Numbered from the stretch's first letter, positions 21,940 to 33,054 are shown. The stretch: DNA of 54,667 nucleotides from Sporisorium sorghi (GCA_023212695.1 JALCCG010000148.1:1-54667); one strand, 5' to 3'. Made by a program: numbers and translations. The notes: generated from the sequence alone by a model not told the origin.

Positions 21940-22153
21940 ATCCAGAAGTTGCTGTCTGAGGACTGTTTTGCATCGTCTTGCTCGCTTTCATTATTCACAC
22001 CCTATGTCTTCTACGCTCATCTACATTGCAATGCACATACGTTACCTTTCAAGCCAGGACTGTTCTTACGTCCGATTATCAGGACGAAGAGGCTGCTACT
22101 GATACATTACACCTTTTTCTGCAGAGGTACGCATTTGCCGCACGCCATCGGCT

Positions 22154-22607
22154 CTAGGTCTTGATGCCCTTAGCCTCGAGCATCTTGCGCTCCTCCTCGT
22201 CGATCTGTTGATCGATCTTGGCGCCTCGAGATGGCGAATTTCCGTTCCTCCTAGCCGCATCGGTGGGCTTCTCGTCCTCTTTGGCCTTGACAGCCTGTGC
22301 CTCTTCCTTGGCCTCCTTGCCGGCCTGGGCGAGCTTGTTCTTGATCGACTTTTCGTCCTTGGCGTCGAGCGACTGGTGCGACTCGGGCTGGCCCTTCTCG
22401 TGGTCCTTGCGGTTGTCGTCGTGGTGCATGCCAACGTCCGGGTTGGGGCCGGGCGCGTTGCGCTGGTCGCCGTCGGCGCTGGCAGCGATGGAGCGAGGTA
22501 AAGTTGTGGGGATTGTCAGCTATTTGCTCTCGAAAAGTGTCGTTTGGTCGTGTGTAAGCTGATGGTTGTACTTACGTGTGGGTCTCGTACTGGGATCGAG
22601 TCGACAT
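22154..22607 (-). CDS. Small charged, disordered protein
   Basis: Two exons on the minus strand, 22607-22576 and 22478-22154, joined over a 97-nt intron (GTAAGT...GCCAG) in phase, give 118 aa. The protein is almost entirely hydrophilic: Lys, Glu, Asp, Gln and Ala make up most of it, and no membrane span, cysteine or known domain is visible. The C-terminal half (IDQQIDEEERKMLEAKGIKT) could form a helix. Such composition is common in small stress-related fungal proteins, but I do not assign a function. A TATA box 67 bp upstream fits an inducible gene. Convergent with the J-protein gene and divergent from the OPT transporter. Confidence 0.7.
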
Positions 22608-22673
22608 TGTGATAAGGTATCCGTGTGTTGGTTGTGTCGGAAGGGGGGGGAGGAAGCAAGAGAAAGCGAGGCA

Positions 22674-22680
22674 TTATATA
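22674..22680 (-). promoter_or_regulatory. TATA box of the small charged protein gene
   Basis: TTATATA on the plus strand (TATATAA on the minus strand) lies 67 bases upstream of the ATG at 22607. Confidence 0.6.
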
Positions 22681-23371
22681 CTTGGCGATGGAAACTGCAC
22701 TGACTTGCAATTGAGGCTCGGCAGCGTCATGAGGCAGGTCCATCAACCCAAAATTTGGCTTGAGCTGCTCTCCAGCCCCAAGCTCGTGGCCCACAAGCCA
22801 AAGGCACAGCAGACGCCGGACAGAACAAGGCGCAGATCCACTGCAACCACGACTCAGCTGTGCAGACAGCCCAAGCGCAGCTTCACGTCATTCCGACGCT
22901 GGCTGGGGGAGGCTACCACAACCTTCTCAAAATAGCACCCAAGCAAGACGGTCACAGTTGGACAAAGCGGAAAGAAAGCTGCGTCAGTGTGCCTGCGCCT
23001 CGGAAGAACTGCTGGTGCCCGTGACAGGACGCTTGCGTCATACTAGAGGCGCCTGCGAAGTGTGGTGGAGGCTTAGACGCCGGATTATTTTTTTCGGAGA
23101 TGTTAAACCGTCGAACAAGCCGCCATAGCTGTGTGTGGTGTCGGCCTGACACTAACCAAAAAAAATCGATCGGCCCGATAAAGCGCTTTTTTGGAAGAAC
23201 ACGCTGGCCGACGACACGTCAAAAAGAGCTTTTGCCTGGACCCTGAAAGAAGGCGGCGCTCGAGCCTGCCACTCCCGCAACCTCCAACCCACAGGCGCCA
23301 CCTCATCATCGACTTGCCTTTCTTTTTGTCCTCTCCCAAGCACCTGCATCTCCTCATGTGCATGCCTTGAC
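22681..23371. promoter_or_regulatory. Divergent region between small protein and OPT genes
   Basis: No gene seen in about 690 bases. One exact GGACCCTGAA is at 23238-23247, 125 bp upstream of the OPT start codon. Confidence 0.5.
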
Positions 23372-25888
23372 ATGCCCGCCAACACGTCGCAGACGTCTTC
23401 GCCTCGAGGCGCGGCAGATTCCAACCACTCCTCTTCCTCCCCCTACATCGCTGGAAGGTCTCGTCCTCGATCTAGGCCACGCACACACCACCAACGCGGA
23501 CTTGGGCAGGACTCGGACGAGGACGCTTCAGCCACGACTATTCAGATGGACGAGTACGAGCTGGATCACCGCCAAGGTGGGTCGAGCAAGCGACACGACG
23601 ACGATGACGTGGACGACGAGGAGGTCGAGCAAGGCGAAGAGGCGTTGATGCTGGGCCCGGCTTCTGCTTCGCGGGAAAACGGGGACGAAGAGGCGTACGA
23701 GCTCGGGCGGAGCAAGACGTCGAGGCGGTCTCGCGCTGCTGGTCGTCGACATGCCTCTACAGGCTCGATCTCCGAAAAGTACGGTCCGGACGACCCCATG
23801 CATCTCGTCAGCAAGGCGGTGCCGGAACATGACGACCCCGCCCTCCCCGCTCTCACGTGGCGAGCGCTGCTGATCGGCTCGTTCTTCTGCGTCATCGGCG
23901 CAGCGATAGCACAGCTGTTCTTCTACAAGTCCAACTCGCCCTCGTTCAGCAGCTACTTTGTCATCCTCATCTCGCTGCCTATGGGGCGGTGGCTCGCGAA
24001 CCGCCTCCCAGACCGCACGGTCAAACTCGGCAAATGGTCGGTGCAGCTCAACCCCGGTCCGTTTAGCATCAAAGAACACATGCTCGTCGCCATCATCGCC
24101 TCGTCCGGTGCCACCTCGGCATACGCAAGCGACATTATCAACATCCAAGAGCTGTTCTACCATCAGCATATGAACTGGCTCTCGTCGCTGACGCTGCTCA
24201 TCACGACGCAGGTGCTCGGGTTCGGGTTTGCAGGGATGGTGACCAATCTGCTGGTGAAGCCCACATCGATGATCTGGCCGAGCACGCTAGTGACAACGTC
24301 GCTGTTTCACACACTGCACGATAAGCATGCGCCCAACAACCGCGCGCGGCTGCGGCTGTTTGCGCTCGCGTTTGTCGGCATTTACGTGTATCAGTTCCTG
24401 CCCGCGCTGCTGGCGCCGACGCTGTCGAGCGTCGCCATGCTGTGTTTGGTGGACAACAAGATCCCCGCCTTCCGCTCGCTCAGCTCGGGATATCACGGGC
24501 TGGGATTTCTCAACCTTACGTTCGACTGGAACGCCGCGAGCATGTCCGGGCCGTTCTACCAGCCGTGGTGGGCCGCACTTAACTTTTACGCCGGGTTTGC
24601 CGGGATGATGTACGTCGTCATGCCCGTATTGTACTGGGGATTCAACTTTTGGAATGCCCAGTCGTTCCCAGAGATCCTCAGCGCTGGGCTGTACAATAAA
24701 GACTACAAGAAGTTCGCCGTCGACACTTTGCTCAACAAGGACAACACGCTCAATGCGCAGGCGTGGGAGACGCAGAAACCCATGCTGCTCACACCCTACT
24801 TTGCGCTCTCGTACGGGTTGGGTTTTGCGACGCTGACGAGCACCGTAACGCACGTTCTGCTGTGGCACTGGCGGGACATCAAAAAAGCGGCGGGCAATGC
24901 GGTGCATGACGACGTGCACAATCGGCTGATGCGCGCCTACGAGCCTGTGCCGCGGCGGTGGTACGCGACGACGTTTGCGCTGACCACGGCGGCGGCGGTG
25001 ATGCTGGTCGTACTTACGCCTGCGCTGCAGCTGCCCGTGTGGGCATTGCTGCTGGCGATCGCCATGGGGCTGCTGTTCATCGCGCCGCTTGGCATCCTCA
25101 GAGCGGTCTCGGACACCGGTGTCGGCTTGAACATCATCTCCGAGTTCGTCATCGGGTACATCATGCCCGGCAATCCGATCGGCAACATCCTGTTCAAAAC
25201 CATGGCGTACATGTCGCTCAACCAAGCGCTCGACTTGGTCAACGATCTCAAGCTCGGGCACTACATCAAGATCCCGCCCAAGCACATGTTTATCGCGCAG
25301 CTCTGGGGCACCATGATTGGGTGTGTGGTCAACTTGATCGTTTTGAACATCGTGCTGGATCCAGCGTCCGGGTATCGCGCGTTTTTGGACGGCAGCGTGG
25401 AAGACCCCTCGGGCCAGTGGGAAGGGCGCAAGGTGCAAACCTTCTTCTCGGCCTCGGTGATTTGGGGGCTGGTGGGTCCCGCGGAGTTCTTCGCGGGCGA
25501 CTATCGAAAGCTCTACATGGGCTTTTTGTTTGGTGCGCTGCTGCCGCTGATCCCGTACCTGCTGTATAGGAGGTACAAGGTCAAGTGGCTGCCGAAGGTG
25601 GCGTTCCCCATCATCCTCCACTCGGCGGCGCTGCCCCCTGCGGTGCCGACCAACGTCATCATGACTGGGTTCTTCTTCTCGTGGCTCTCGCAGAAGCATC
25701 TGCGCGAGAAACACCCGGTCTGGTTCGAGAAGTTCAACTACGTGCTTTCGGCCGCCCTGGATGCAGGGGCGAGTGTCAATGCGCTGACGATCTTTGTGTT
25801 GACGCTGAGCTTGCTCAAGTATGCGCCTGTGCCGCATTGGGCGGCGAATCCGCTGCAGGATGCGGAGCATTGTAAGCCCAGCGCTTAG
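23372..25888 (+). CDS. OPT-family oligopeptide transporter
   Basis: Predicted 838-aa intronless plasma-membrane transporter for small peptides. About 135 hydrophilic residues (Ser/Arg-rich, then acidic with DDDDVDDEEVEQGEE) precede some 14-16 hydrophobic spans. OPT hallmarks seen are NPGPFSIKEHMLVAIIAS after the first spans, the middle LTFDWNAASMSGPF segment, HDDVHNRLMRAYEPVPRRWY in the cytosolic loop, the QFL/LGHYIKIPPKHMFIAQ segment and a C-terminal PPAVPTNVIMTGFFFSW. Proton-coupled import of tetra- and pentapeptides, glutathione or metal chelates is known for the family; the substrate here cannot be read from sequence. Start at ATG 23372; an out-of-frame ATG lies just upstream. Confidence 0.9.
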   Translation: MPANTSQTSSPRGAADSNHSSSSPYIAGRSRPRSRPRTHHQRGLGQDSDEDASATTIQMDEYELDHRQGGSSKRHDDDDVDDEEVEQGEEALMLGPASASRENGDEEAYELGRSKTSRRSRAAGRRHASTGSISEKYGPDDPMHLVSKAVPEHDDPALPALTWRALLIGSFFCVIGAAIAQLFFYKSNSPSFSSYFVILISLPMGRWLANRLPDRTVKLGKWSVQLNPGPFSIKEHMLVAIIASSGATSAYASDIINIQELFYHQHMNWLSSLTLLITTQVLGFGFAGMVTNLLVKPTSMIWPSTLVTTSLFHTLHDKHAPNNRARLRLFALAFVGIYVYQFLPALLAPTLSSVAMLCLVDNKIPAFRSLSSGYHGLGFLNLTFDWNAASMSGPFYQPWWAALNFYAGFAGMMYVVMPVLYWGFNFWNAQSFPEILSAGLYNKDYKKFAVDTLLNKDNTLNAQAWETQKPMLLTPYFALSYGLGFATLTSTVTHVLLWHWRDIKKAAGNAVHDDVHNRLMRAYEPVPRRWYATTFALTTAAAVMLVVLTPALQLPVWALLLAIAMGLLFIAPLGILRAVSDTGVGLNIISEFVIGYIMPGNPIGNILFKTMAYMSLNQALDLVNDLKLGHYIKIPPKHMFIAQLWGTMIGCVVNLIVLNIVLDPASGYRAFLDGSVEDPSGQWEGRKVQTFFSASVIWGLVGPAEFFAGDYRKLYMGFLFGALLPLIPYLLYRRYKVKWLPKVAFPIILHSAALPPAVPTNVIMTGFFFSWLSQKHLREKHPVWFEKFNYVLSAALDAGASVNALTIFVLTLSLLKYAPVPHWAANPLQDAEHCKPSA

Positions 25889-26108
25889 CCTTTGGTGGCG
25901 GGTTTGTCTAGAATCAGCGAATCATAGAGTCTGCGTGCCTTTGCGGGTGAGCGAGTGTGTGTGTGCGGAGCTGCGAGCGTGGTCTGGCCGTGAGAGAGAG
26001 CGAAGAATCACGGTCGGCGGTGATGAGACGAAGATCGAGCTTTTGAGATGGCCAACGAGAAACGAATGAGAGAGGATACTAACACAAATACACAGAAAGA
26101 TGGGGAAA

Positions 26109-26141
26109 GGGGGGGGGGGGGGGGGGAAAAAAAAAAAAAAA

Positions 26142-26181
<40 letters not shown>
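26109..26181 (+). repeat. Poly-G / poly-A / poly-G tract
   Basis: About 18 G, then 15 A, then 40 G, in the convergent region between OPT and GAR1. The G-runs could form a G-quadruplex. Runs this pure are also typical of assembly or sequencing slippage, so the exact length is doubtful. Confidence 0.8.
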
Positions 26182-26182
<1 letters not shown>

Positions 26183-26275
26183 AGAAACGAGAAAGATGCC
26201 GAGGGATGAGGGTGTAGCGGGACGGGAAAGGTTGACAGTCGGGCGTGGTGAGGACGAGGAGCATTGATGCTACGT

Positions 26276-27057
26276 CTAGTACCCGCCACGACCACGGCCA
26301 CCACGACCGCCAAACCCACCCCTACCACCCGCACCTGCACCGCCCCTACCACCGAATCCACCGCCCCTACCCCCCCCAAATCCACCCCCGCGTCCCCCGC
26401 CCCTCGCACCGCCGAACCCGCCCCTTCCACCTGCACCTCCTCCCCTACCACCAAACCCGCCGCGACCTCTTGGCGCACCGCGCCCGCTGAATCCACCGCG
26501 TCCACCAGCCGCCCCACCGCGCCCGGCACCGCCCTTCTTCTTTGGCGCCTTGACCGACGACTTGGGTTTTGGCAGGAATCGCTCGATAGGCAGCAGCTTC
26601 TCGCCCGAGATGTACACCTTGTCGTCGGTCTTGAACGAGGTGGCGACCATGCCCGGATCCATCTTGATGGTGAAGTAGACCTCGTTGATCGGGCCGAGGA
26701 TCTCGTCCACTTTGCCGATTTGCGATTTGTTTTCGAGGCTGTACAGGTGCAAAGCAGGGTGTTAGAGGTCAGTACGAATGCTCCGTGTGGAAGAAGTACG
26801 TATGGAGGTTGGAACGCATCTGCGACGTACTAGATGGGAGCGTTAAAGTACGGCACGTGCTTGGCATCGGTCGACTGGCACAGCATCTCGCCCTCGACGG
26901 CGTGCATGAAGGTGCCCATCGGCTGCACCGTCTCCGGAGGGCCAGCGTTGGCGTAGCCGCCTCGGCCACCTCCACCGAATCCACCGCGTCCACCTCGAGA
27001 TGAGAAGCCGCCGCGACCGCCGCGGTCACCGCCGCCACGTCCTCCACGGAACGACAT
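26276..27057 (-). CDS. GAR1: GAR1, H/ACA snoRNP subunit
   Basis: Core protein of H/ACA ribonucleoproteins, which pseudouridylate rRNA and snRNA in the nucleolus together with Cbf5, Nhp2 and Nop10. Exons (minus) 27057-26831 and 26738-26276; the 92-nt intron (GTACGT...TACAG) falls inside the conserved FNAPIYLENK segment, giving 229 aa. Both ends are RGG/GRGG repeats (about 1-40 and 155-229), and the globular core (~45-140) carries the family stretches [19 protein letters not shown] and PFE-like [10 protein letters not shown]. The frame reads into TAG at the donor, so unspliced RNA would end early. Divergent from a zf-HIT gene 594 bp away, whose family is also tied to RNP assembly. Confidence 0.93.
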
Positions 27058-27331
27058 GGTGTGCTGTTAATATGTGTGTGTGTGTGTGTGACGAGATTGT
27101 TGTCCGGCGCAAGGTCGATTCCGGGATCGGATGGGAGTCGTTCGTAGCTGTAGGATCTGGTTTTGAATGCCTCGCCACTGTGTCGTCCGTCGGATGTAGG
27201 TCGAGAAACAGCAAAGAGGTGAGGATGATGATGATGGTGATGGTGAACAGGCTTCTCTTCGGCGTTGAGGTCGAGCTTCACAAAGTGTCAAGCAAAGAAA
27301 AAAAAAAAAAAAAAGAAAAAAAGAAAAAAAG

Positions 27332-27363
<32 letters not shown>

Positions 27364-27651
27364 AAAAATTTCGCTGAAGCGCAGTTCTTCCTGCTGCAGA
27401 GCCAGTCAACTAACAATGGTGAAGGAAAAAAAAAAAAAAAAAAAAACTCAAAAATATGCGGAGCCGACTGTGCACCGCTATCGCACGAGAGCGAGCCTCG
27501 GCCTCCATCACGGCATTCTGCGAAAGCCTTCTTCAGGGTCCATTGAAATTTTGGGAAGGCGCAGCTTGCACGCTTTCTTCCACCACCATACCCTGACCGC
27601 TCAGCCCCTTTCCGCGATGCGTACGACTTTGAGAGGATCAAGCTAGCAAGC
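27058..27651. promoter_or_regulatory. Divergent promoter region GAR1 / zf-HIT, with poly-A tracts
   Basis: 594 bases holding a TG dinucleotide run near 27071-27091, a mixed A/G then pure A tract at about 27296-27360, and a second A-run at about 27427-27446. One copy of the promoter word lies on the minus strand (TTCAGGGTCC, 27532-27541). No TATA box. Confidence 0.6.
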
Positions 27652-29439
27652 ATGTCGCTCTCGGACTTGCTCAACATCTCGCGCACCGTCCGACGGGACA
27701 AGGCACGCCAGCAGGACCTACTTCCCGCTGCCTCCTCCAGCACCGCCGCAGCACCAGCTCGCCTCTGCAACATCTGCTACGCTAAGCCAGCTACGTACAA
27801 CTGTCCGAGGTGCAACATTCCATTTTGCTCGACGGTCTGTTTCCGTAGACGCGAGCATCAGGATTGCTCGAATGCGTTTGCGTCGTCTGCTGTTGCTGTG
27901 GCGGAGGATTTGAGCGTGGGAAGGGCAGAGGAGAGCGATCGACGCAATGTGGCGGAAATGCTCGGGCGTTTGGAGAGGAACGAGAAGGAGGCACGGCAGA
28001 TGCAGCACGACAAGGAGGATGAGAACAGCGACGACGATGAAGACGACGACGAAGATGCTGTCAACCTCAGAGCAGATATCACCGCCGAGCAGATCGAAAA
28101 CGCTTCGACCGATGCGCTCCTTGCCATGCTGACGCCGAAGGAGAGGCAGAAGTTCATGGATGCAGTCAAGGATCCAAAATCAGCAGCAGCATTGCTCATG
28201 GACCGCCTCGACCGCAAAGCCGAAAGACGAGCTCGGCTAGAGGCATCTTCATCGTCGCAAGGTGTTCTCGTCACATCGCAATCGCCGTCCGCTACCGGCG
28301 CGCATCAGCCCAAAGTGGTGAAGGGATGGCAGACGCTGCCCTGGTTCGACACGCCACATGCAAGCTTGGAGTTTTCGGAGCGGCCACCGAAAGACATCGA
28401 CTCGTTTGTGACGTCGCTCGAAAAAATTCTCATGGCTGAACGGAACACCTCGAGATCAAAGGGCTCGTCCGCATCGGTCAACCTAGTATACAACCTGTGT
28501 GCTGTCCTCATGGCGTACGCTTACATGCTCAGGCGTCTGGACGTCGCGAGCTTGTCGGCAAGGTCCTGCGCACCTACGTCTCAGGACATGCCTGCCTCGA
28601 AGATGACCCCTGCAGTACCTGCCACCAGGCAAGCTGATGACGACGACGAGCCTCCGCCGCTCGAACCCGACAGTCCCACCGGCTTGATACCGGCCCCGAT
28701 CTCGATCCCTTCCAGCTCGCAAGCTACTGCCACATCCCCATCCCACTCCCAGTCGCTTCAAGACCAAGCATTACCTGAGCAAGCTTTCGATCAGCTCAAC
28801 CGTCTCGTCCCTTTCCTGTTCGCTCAACCTGCGTTGAGCAACACAACGACCACAGCAGCGGCCTACAATGACCACAGCAAACTGCTTTTGACCTCGCTCG
28901 ATGATGCCTCCATGTGGCTTCTCTCCCGGTTGTCTCTCGAATCTGAAGTCGGTCCAGGTGGCGCTGACGCCATCAATCTGCAGTTGTTGCAGGATCTAGC
29001 CAAGCTGTTCACGCATGAGCGCTTAGTTCCTGCCTTTGGCCCAGGTCAAGAAGTCGAGCCCAAGTTTCGCTTGGCATCAAAGCTCGCTTCTCTGTCGCCG
29101 CAGCAGGCCTTCGCTGCCGCGCAAACGCCGCTTCTGCTCAACGCCATTGCAGACATCTACTTCTTCCTTGAGGATCTGTCGACATATCGCCAACCAAAGT
29201 CGATCAAATTGGCGCAGCGCAAGCTTTGTTTCTACCTTTGCAGCGCCTTGACTGCAGATCAAAAGTCTTCACGTTCGACAATGCCTCGACTTGACTCCGA
29301 GCTGCAAGACCACGTCCAAAAATTAAGCCACCGAATCGACGCGGCCAACCAAGCAGACAAGATCGCAGCAGCAGTCAACCTGTTCAGCAACGACAGTAGC
29401 CAACAGTCGCATCCGCCCAGCATCGAGGCCTTTCTCTGA
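27652..29439 (+). CDS. zf-HIT zinc-finger protein (ZNHIT2-like)
   Basis: Predicted 595-aa intronless protein. Residues 39-72 form a HIT-type zinc finger: Cys39, Cys42, Cys51, Cys54, Cys59, Cys63, His69 and Cys72. An acidic stretch (DEDDDEDAVNLRAD) and a C-terminal two-thirds of mostly helical, low-similarity sequence follow; there is no SNF2 or WD domain. The length and N-terminal finger fit ZNHIT2, which links the R2TP chaperone to RUVBL1/2 and U5 snRNP assembly; Hit1/ZNHIT3 (box C/D snoRNP) is shorter. Assignment to ZNHIT2 is an inference. Its divergent neighbour is GAR1. Confidence 0.8.
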   Translation: MSLSDLLNISRTVRRDKARQQDLLPAASSSTAAAPARLCNICYAKPATYNCPRCNIPFCSTVCFRRREHQDCSNAFASSAVAVAEDLSVGRAEESDRRNVAEMLGRLERNEKEARQMQHDKEDENSDDDEDDDEDAVNLRADITAEQIENASTDALLAMLTPKERQKFMDAVKDPKSAAALLMDRLDRKAERRARLEASSSSQGVLVTSQSPSATGAHQPKVVKGWQTLPWFDTPHASLEFSERPPKDIDSFVTSLEKILMAERNTSRSKGSSASVNLVYNLCAVLMAYAYMLRRLDVASLSARSCAPTSQDMPASKMTPAVPATRQADDDDEPPPLEPDSPTGLIPAPISIPSSSQATATSPSHSQSLQDQALPEQAFDQLNRLVPFLFAQPALSNTTTTAAAYNDHSKLLLTSLDDASMWLLSRLSLESEVGPGGADAINLQLLQDLAKLFTHERLVPAFGPGQEVEPKFRLASKLASLSPQQAFAAAQTPLLLNAIADIYFFLEDLSTYRQPKSIKLAQRKLCFYLCSALTADQKSSRSTMPRLDSELQDHVQKLSHRIDAANQADKIAAAVNLFSNDSSQQSHPPSIEAFL

Positions 29440-29729
29440 GTCTTCATAGACTCGATCGTCGTCAGCATTCGCATTCGCAAATCATATACCCTTTCAGTCT
29501 CAAATCGTAGAGTCAGCGCGTCGTGACGACAGAGCACAGAGCAAAGACAACTTTTGTGGATGAGTGAGCGAGTTGCGAGACGATACATACGAGAGCGATG
29601 GAGAAACAACATTGGCGACAAATCACGAGACAGAGGGACGAGATAAACAATCAGAGCTGCGGACACACGGCAGCCGCCGTTCGCGCTCGAATGGCAGTGC
29701 AAGACAAGACTGGAAACGACCGTGGCTGT

Positions 29730-32700
29730 TCAAAGAGACTCGTAGATGACGTACATCGACGTGTCGATCGGAAGCGGATACTCGGCGCCGTGGTTGCTCA
29801 TGAAGTAGGGCAGCTTCTCGTTGGGCGTGGGACCAGCATCAGTGACCACAGGAGGAGGGCCAGAGGCAGCCATACGAAGGTTGCCGTGCTTGAAGAACTG
29901 TTTCGCGATGGCCGGGAGAGCCACTTCGAGGATCGACTGCGTGGGCGTATCGCCGAGACCGAGGCGGACAGGCCTCTTGCTGCTGGGCGCAAAGCGCTCG
30001 GGATCCTGCGAAAGCTGAGGGTCGCGGTACAGAGCCGAGGGCGAGATGTAGACGCCGTCGCCCACCTGCACGTGCACTTTGCCTTCGTCCACGTCCGGCA
30101 GAGCCACCGACTGGAGCGCGAACTTGGCTTGCGGCGGAGTGATGCTGCTGAGACGGTAGGCCTCCATGATGCGGTTGCGCAGCTCGGCGTTCGAAGCGGG
30201 GTCGTTCTTCTGCGCGAGCGTGTACATGGCAGAGAGCTGCTCGGCATTCTCCTCTTGCAGGAACCACTTGAACGTCTGCATCAGCACCAGAGAGTGCGTC
30301 GCCGTGAGGGACACCATCATGTGCAGGCAATCCTTGACAAGCTCGTCGTTGCTCTTGCCCGAGGCAAACAGCGTGTGGTAAAAGTGCTTGGCCATCTCGT
30401 TGGCGGCAATGTTGCGTGGACCGCCCACGACGTTCGAGATGCCCTGCATCAGCGCGAAGACGGGCGACAGGATGCCGTCGACCGTGTGAAGGCGGGCCCA
30501 GATGAGGTTCTTGAGACGCCGCGTGCACGCCTCGGACTCCTCCTCGAGCTTCCAGGTCTGGTGACCCTGGAAGTCGAACGAGCCGTACATGGCGTAGGCG
30601 AGCGGCTTGGCGAGGGTCGTGGAGAGCTCCTTCGGCGACATACCCAGGTGGAGGCCGTGGTCGCCGGGCGTGGGTAGCGCAAAGAGCTTGGCCGTGAACT
30701 GGGCCGAGACCGAGTTGACCACCTCGATGAGATCCACGGTTCGCTCACGACCCGTCGACGAGTTAGGGATGCTGCGGTCCTTCATGACCAAGCTGGTGTT
30801 GACGCTGTAAAAGTCGGCCACCTCGTCGCGGAAACGCGGGATCGAGTGGAGCGCAGAGGTCATGAGGCTCTCGTCGTACGACATGGGCGGCAGCGCGACA
30901 AAGTAGCGGCTGTCCTCGAGGATGTCCTTGCTTGCCGAGTACGACTCGATGGCATACCAGCGGCGGGCGGGTGCTGGGTACGACGTGTCGTACTGCTCGA
31001 GCACGCGCTTCTCCTTGAGCATGGCCACCGTCTTCTCGGGGATACGGAAGGGGTACAGCGCGTAGATCGAATTGTAGGGGAACTGGCCGGGCAGGTTCGC
31101 CATGATGAGCTTGCCCATCAGACCGTGTCCGCCGGGCTGCGGCGTCGTGCAGTACTCGTAACCGGCGCTCGTCAGGTTGGACGTGGAAAAGTCGTTGGTG
31201 TAGAAGCGGTCACCGCGAGTCAAGGCAGCAGCGTCGCTGAGAATGCCACGCGAGATCGTATAGCCGGGGCAGAGACCGCTGCCGGGCATGCTGGGCTTCG
31301 CCTCTTCGGCCATGAGGCCCGGGTATAGCTCGAGATTGTCAATGTCACCGTAAAGCAGCTCGGCGGCCTTGGAGATCTTGGGATCCGGGTTCCACTCGCT
31401 GAACGAGTTGTAGGTCTTGAGGCCCAGGAAGTGGCGAAACTCGTTCATGGTGCAGAGCGCCCAGTCCTTGCGGGCCGTGATCATGCCGAGGATCTCGATG
31501 GGACGGAACCAGCTCGGGTGGCCGCGCGCACGAAAGGCGGCAGCAACGTCGGAGACGGCATCCTTGACGACCTGGGCGATCACGCTGTCGTCGAACTTGC
31601 CCTGAGCATCCCTCTCCCACTCGTGCAGGTTCCACTCGCCTGGGTCCGCGTCCAAGAAGCTCTGCTTGAGCGAAGCCGCTGCTGTCACAAACTCCATGGG
31701 CTGGACGTCTTCGGGCCGCTTGCCGGGGAATTGCTTCTCGAGGAACTCGTTCATCCACTTTTCGTCGTTCTGCGACACGGCTGCGTGCCAACGGTAGAGC
31801 ACAGAGAACTCGGCGGCGACCGAGTTGCCAATGCCACGCTCGAGGCTTCCGGGACCGCCGATGCTCTTGATCACGTTCAAGGGGTCGACGTACCACTCCG
31901 AGTCGTTCGTGTTGAGAATGACAGGGATGTAGTCGCGGAGGATGATGTGCAAGAAGTGACCGCAGTTGACCAGACGCGCGATGCCAAAGAGCTCCTCGTC
32001 GAGCGCCTCGCCCTCGAGGTCGTCGAAGCGCTGGTTCTCGTTGACCTCGTACAGACGCTTGGCGATGAAGTTGTGGTTGCGGCTGAAGAGCACGCCGAGC
32101 GCAGCCGTCGCGGGAGGCATCATGGCCAGACGCCAGTCGCCGATGGCATCGGGCTTGAGAAGGCCGAGCGTGCCCGTGCGCACGCGCGTCTGCTCTTCGA
32201 GATTGGCGCCGTAGACGACCTGCAGGTCGAGATAGGACGAGTGGTGGTTGTAGGCGGAGTGGGCGCCGGGCTCTCGCGTGGTGGAGAAGATGTCGTGAAT
32301 GATAATGTTGGCAAAGTTGAAGAGCAGCGAGCTGATGCCGGTGGGGTGCGGCTCGAAGCTTTCGCGTGCAAGCAGGAGGTCGTAGACGGTGCCAGGGTCG
32401 GGGAGGTTGACCTGCTGTGGATGGATACGCTGCACGTTGCGCGAGTAGGGCTGATTGGAAGCACCCAGTTCAGGTTTCAGGATGTTGTTGTCAGAGCCGT
32501 CGGGGCGTCGGAAGCGATGCTCGGGGCCCAGGAAGGAGACGGCAGGATGCGGTAGGTCGCCCCAGATGATGCTGATCAGGGCATCCGAGAGCATGCGGCT
32601 GATGTTGGACGAGACGGGCATGCTGGCGAGCAGAGTAATGAGCTGCTCGAGCAGAAGCTTGCGATCGTCCAAGCCGCCGCCCGTGAGGCCACTGACGAGC

Positions 32701-33054
32701 AGATTGGGCGCCTGGCCGAGCAGCTTGGCATCGGTGACAATTCGGCTGCGGTTGAGCTGGTCCAGCAGCATCTGCATCGAGTCGATCGAGCTGGCGGTCG
32801 CCGCCGAAGTCTTTTGCTGTGCCTGCTTCAGCACGACCTGTGCCCTTTTGCGCGTCTCGGTGGCCGAAAGACCGGCAGCGTCGGTGGTCTGGTGCACCTT
32901 GTCCTGGACGAAGGTCTTGACCTAGAAAGAGCCAATGAGGGAGTTTGAACAGGCAGTGGTCAGGCATGCCGGGACAGAAAAAGAGGAAGGAGGGGAACAA
33001 GGATCTCTCGTTCATACATACCTGCGCCATCTTCTCTGTGGTCATGGTCGCCAT
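29730..33054 (-). CDS. ssp1: Ssp1-like fatty-acid dioxygenase/P450-fold protein
   Basis: Relative of linoleate diol synthase and the Ppo oxylipin enzymes; Ssp1 of Ustilago maydis is the likely ortholog. Exons (minus) 33054-33022 and 32921-29730, intron 100 nt (GTATGT...TCTAG), 1074 aa. The N-terminal two-thirds is a haem peroxidase-type dioxygenase: distal His220 (NIIIHDIF), Tyr387 and proximal His390 (YRWH). The C-terminal part has the P450-like fold of this family, but the region of the haem-thiolate cysteine reads RLGLGDTPTQS (997-1007) with no Cys. That predicts a hydroperoxide-forming dioxygenase without working isomerase, as in 10-dioxygenases of the PpoC type. Oxylipins of this family influence sporulation; U. 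maydis Ssp1 is reported in teliospores. First exon is only 11 codons. Confidence 0.85.

Noticed and set aside
29598..32555. Plus-strand frames of 359 and 374 aa antisense to ssp1
   Set aside because: Composition is that of a shadow frame (Arg, Val, Glu, Asp alternation) and the opposite strand encodes a clear enzyme.
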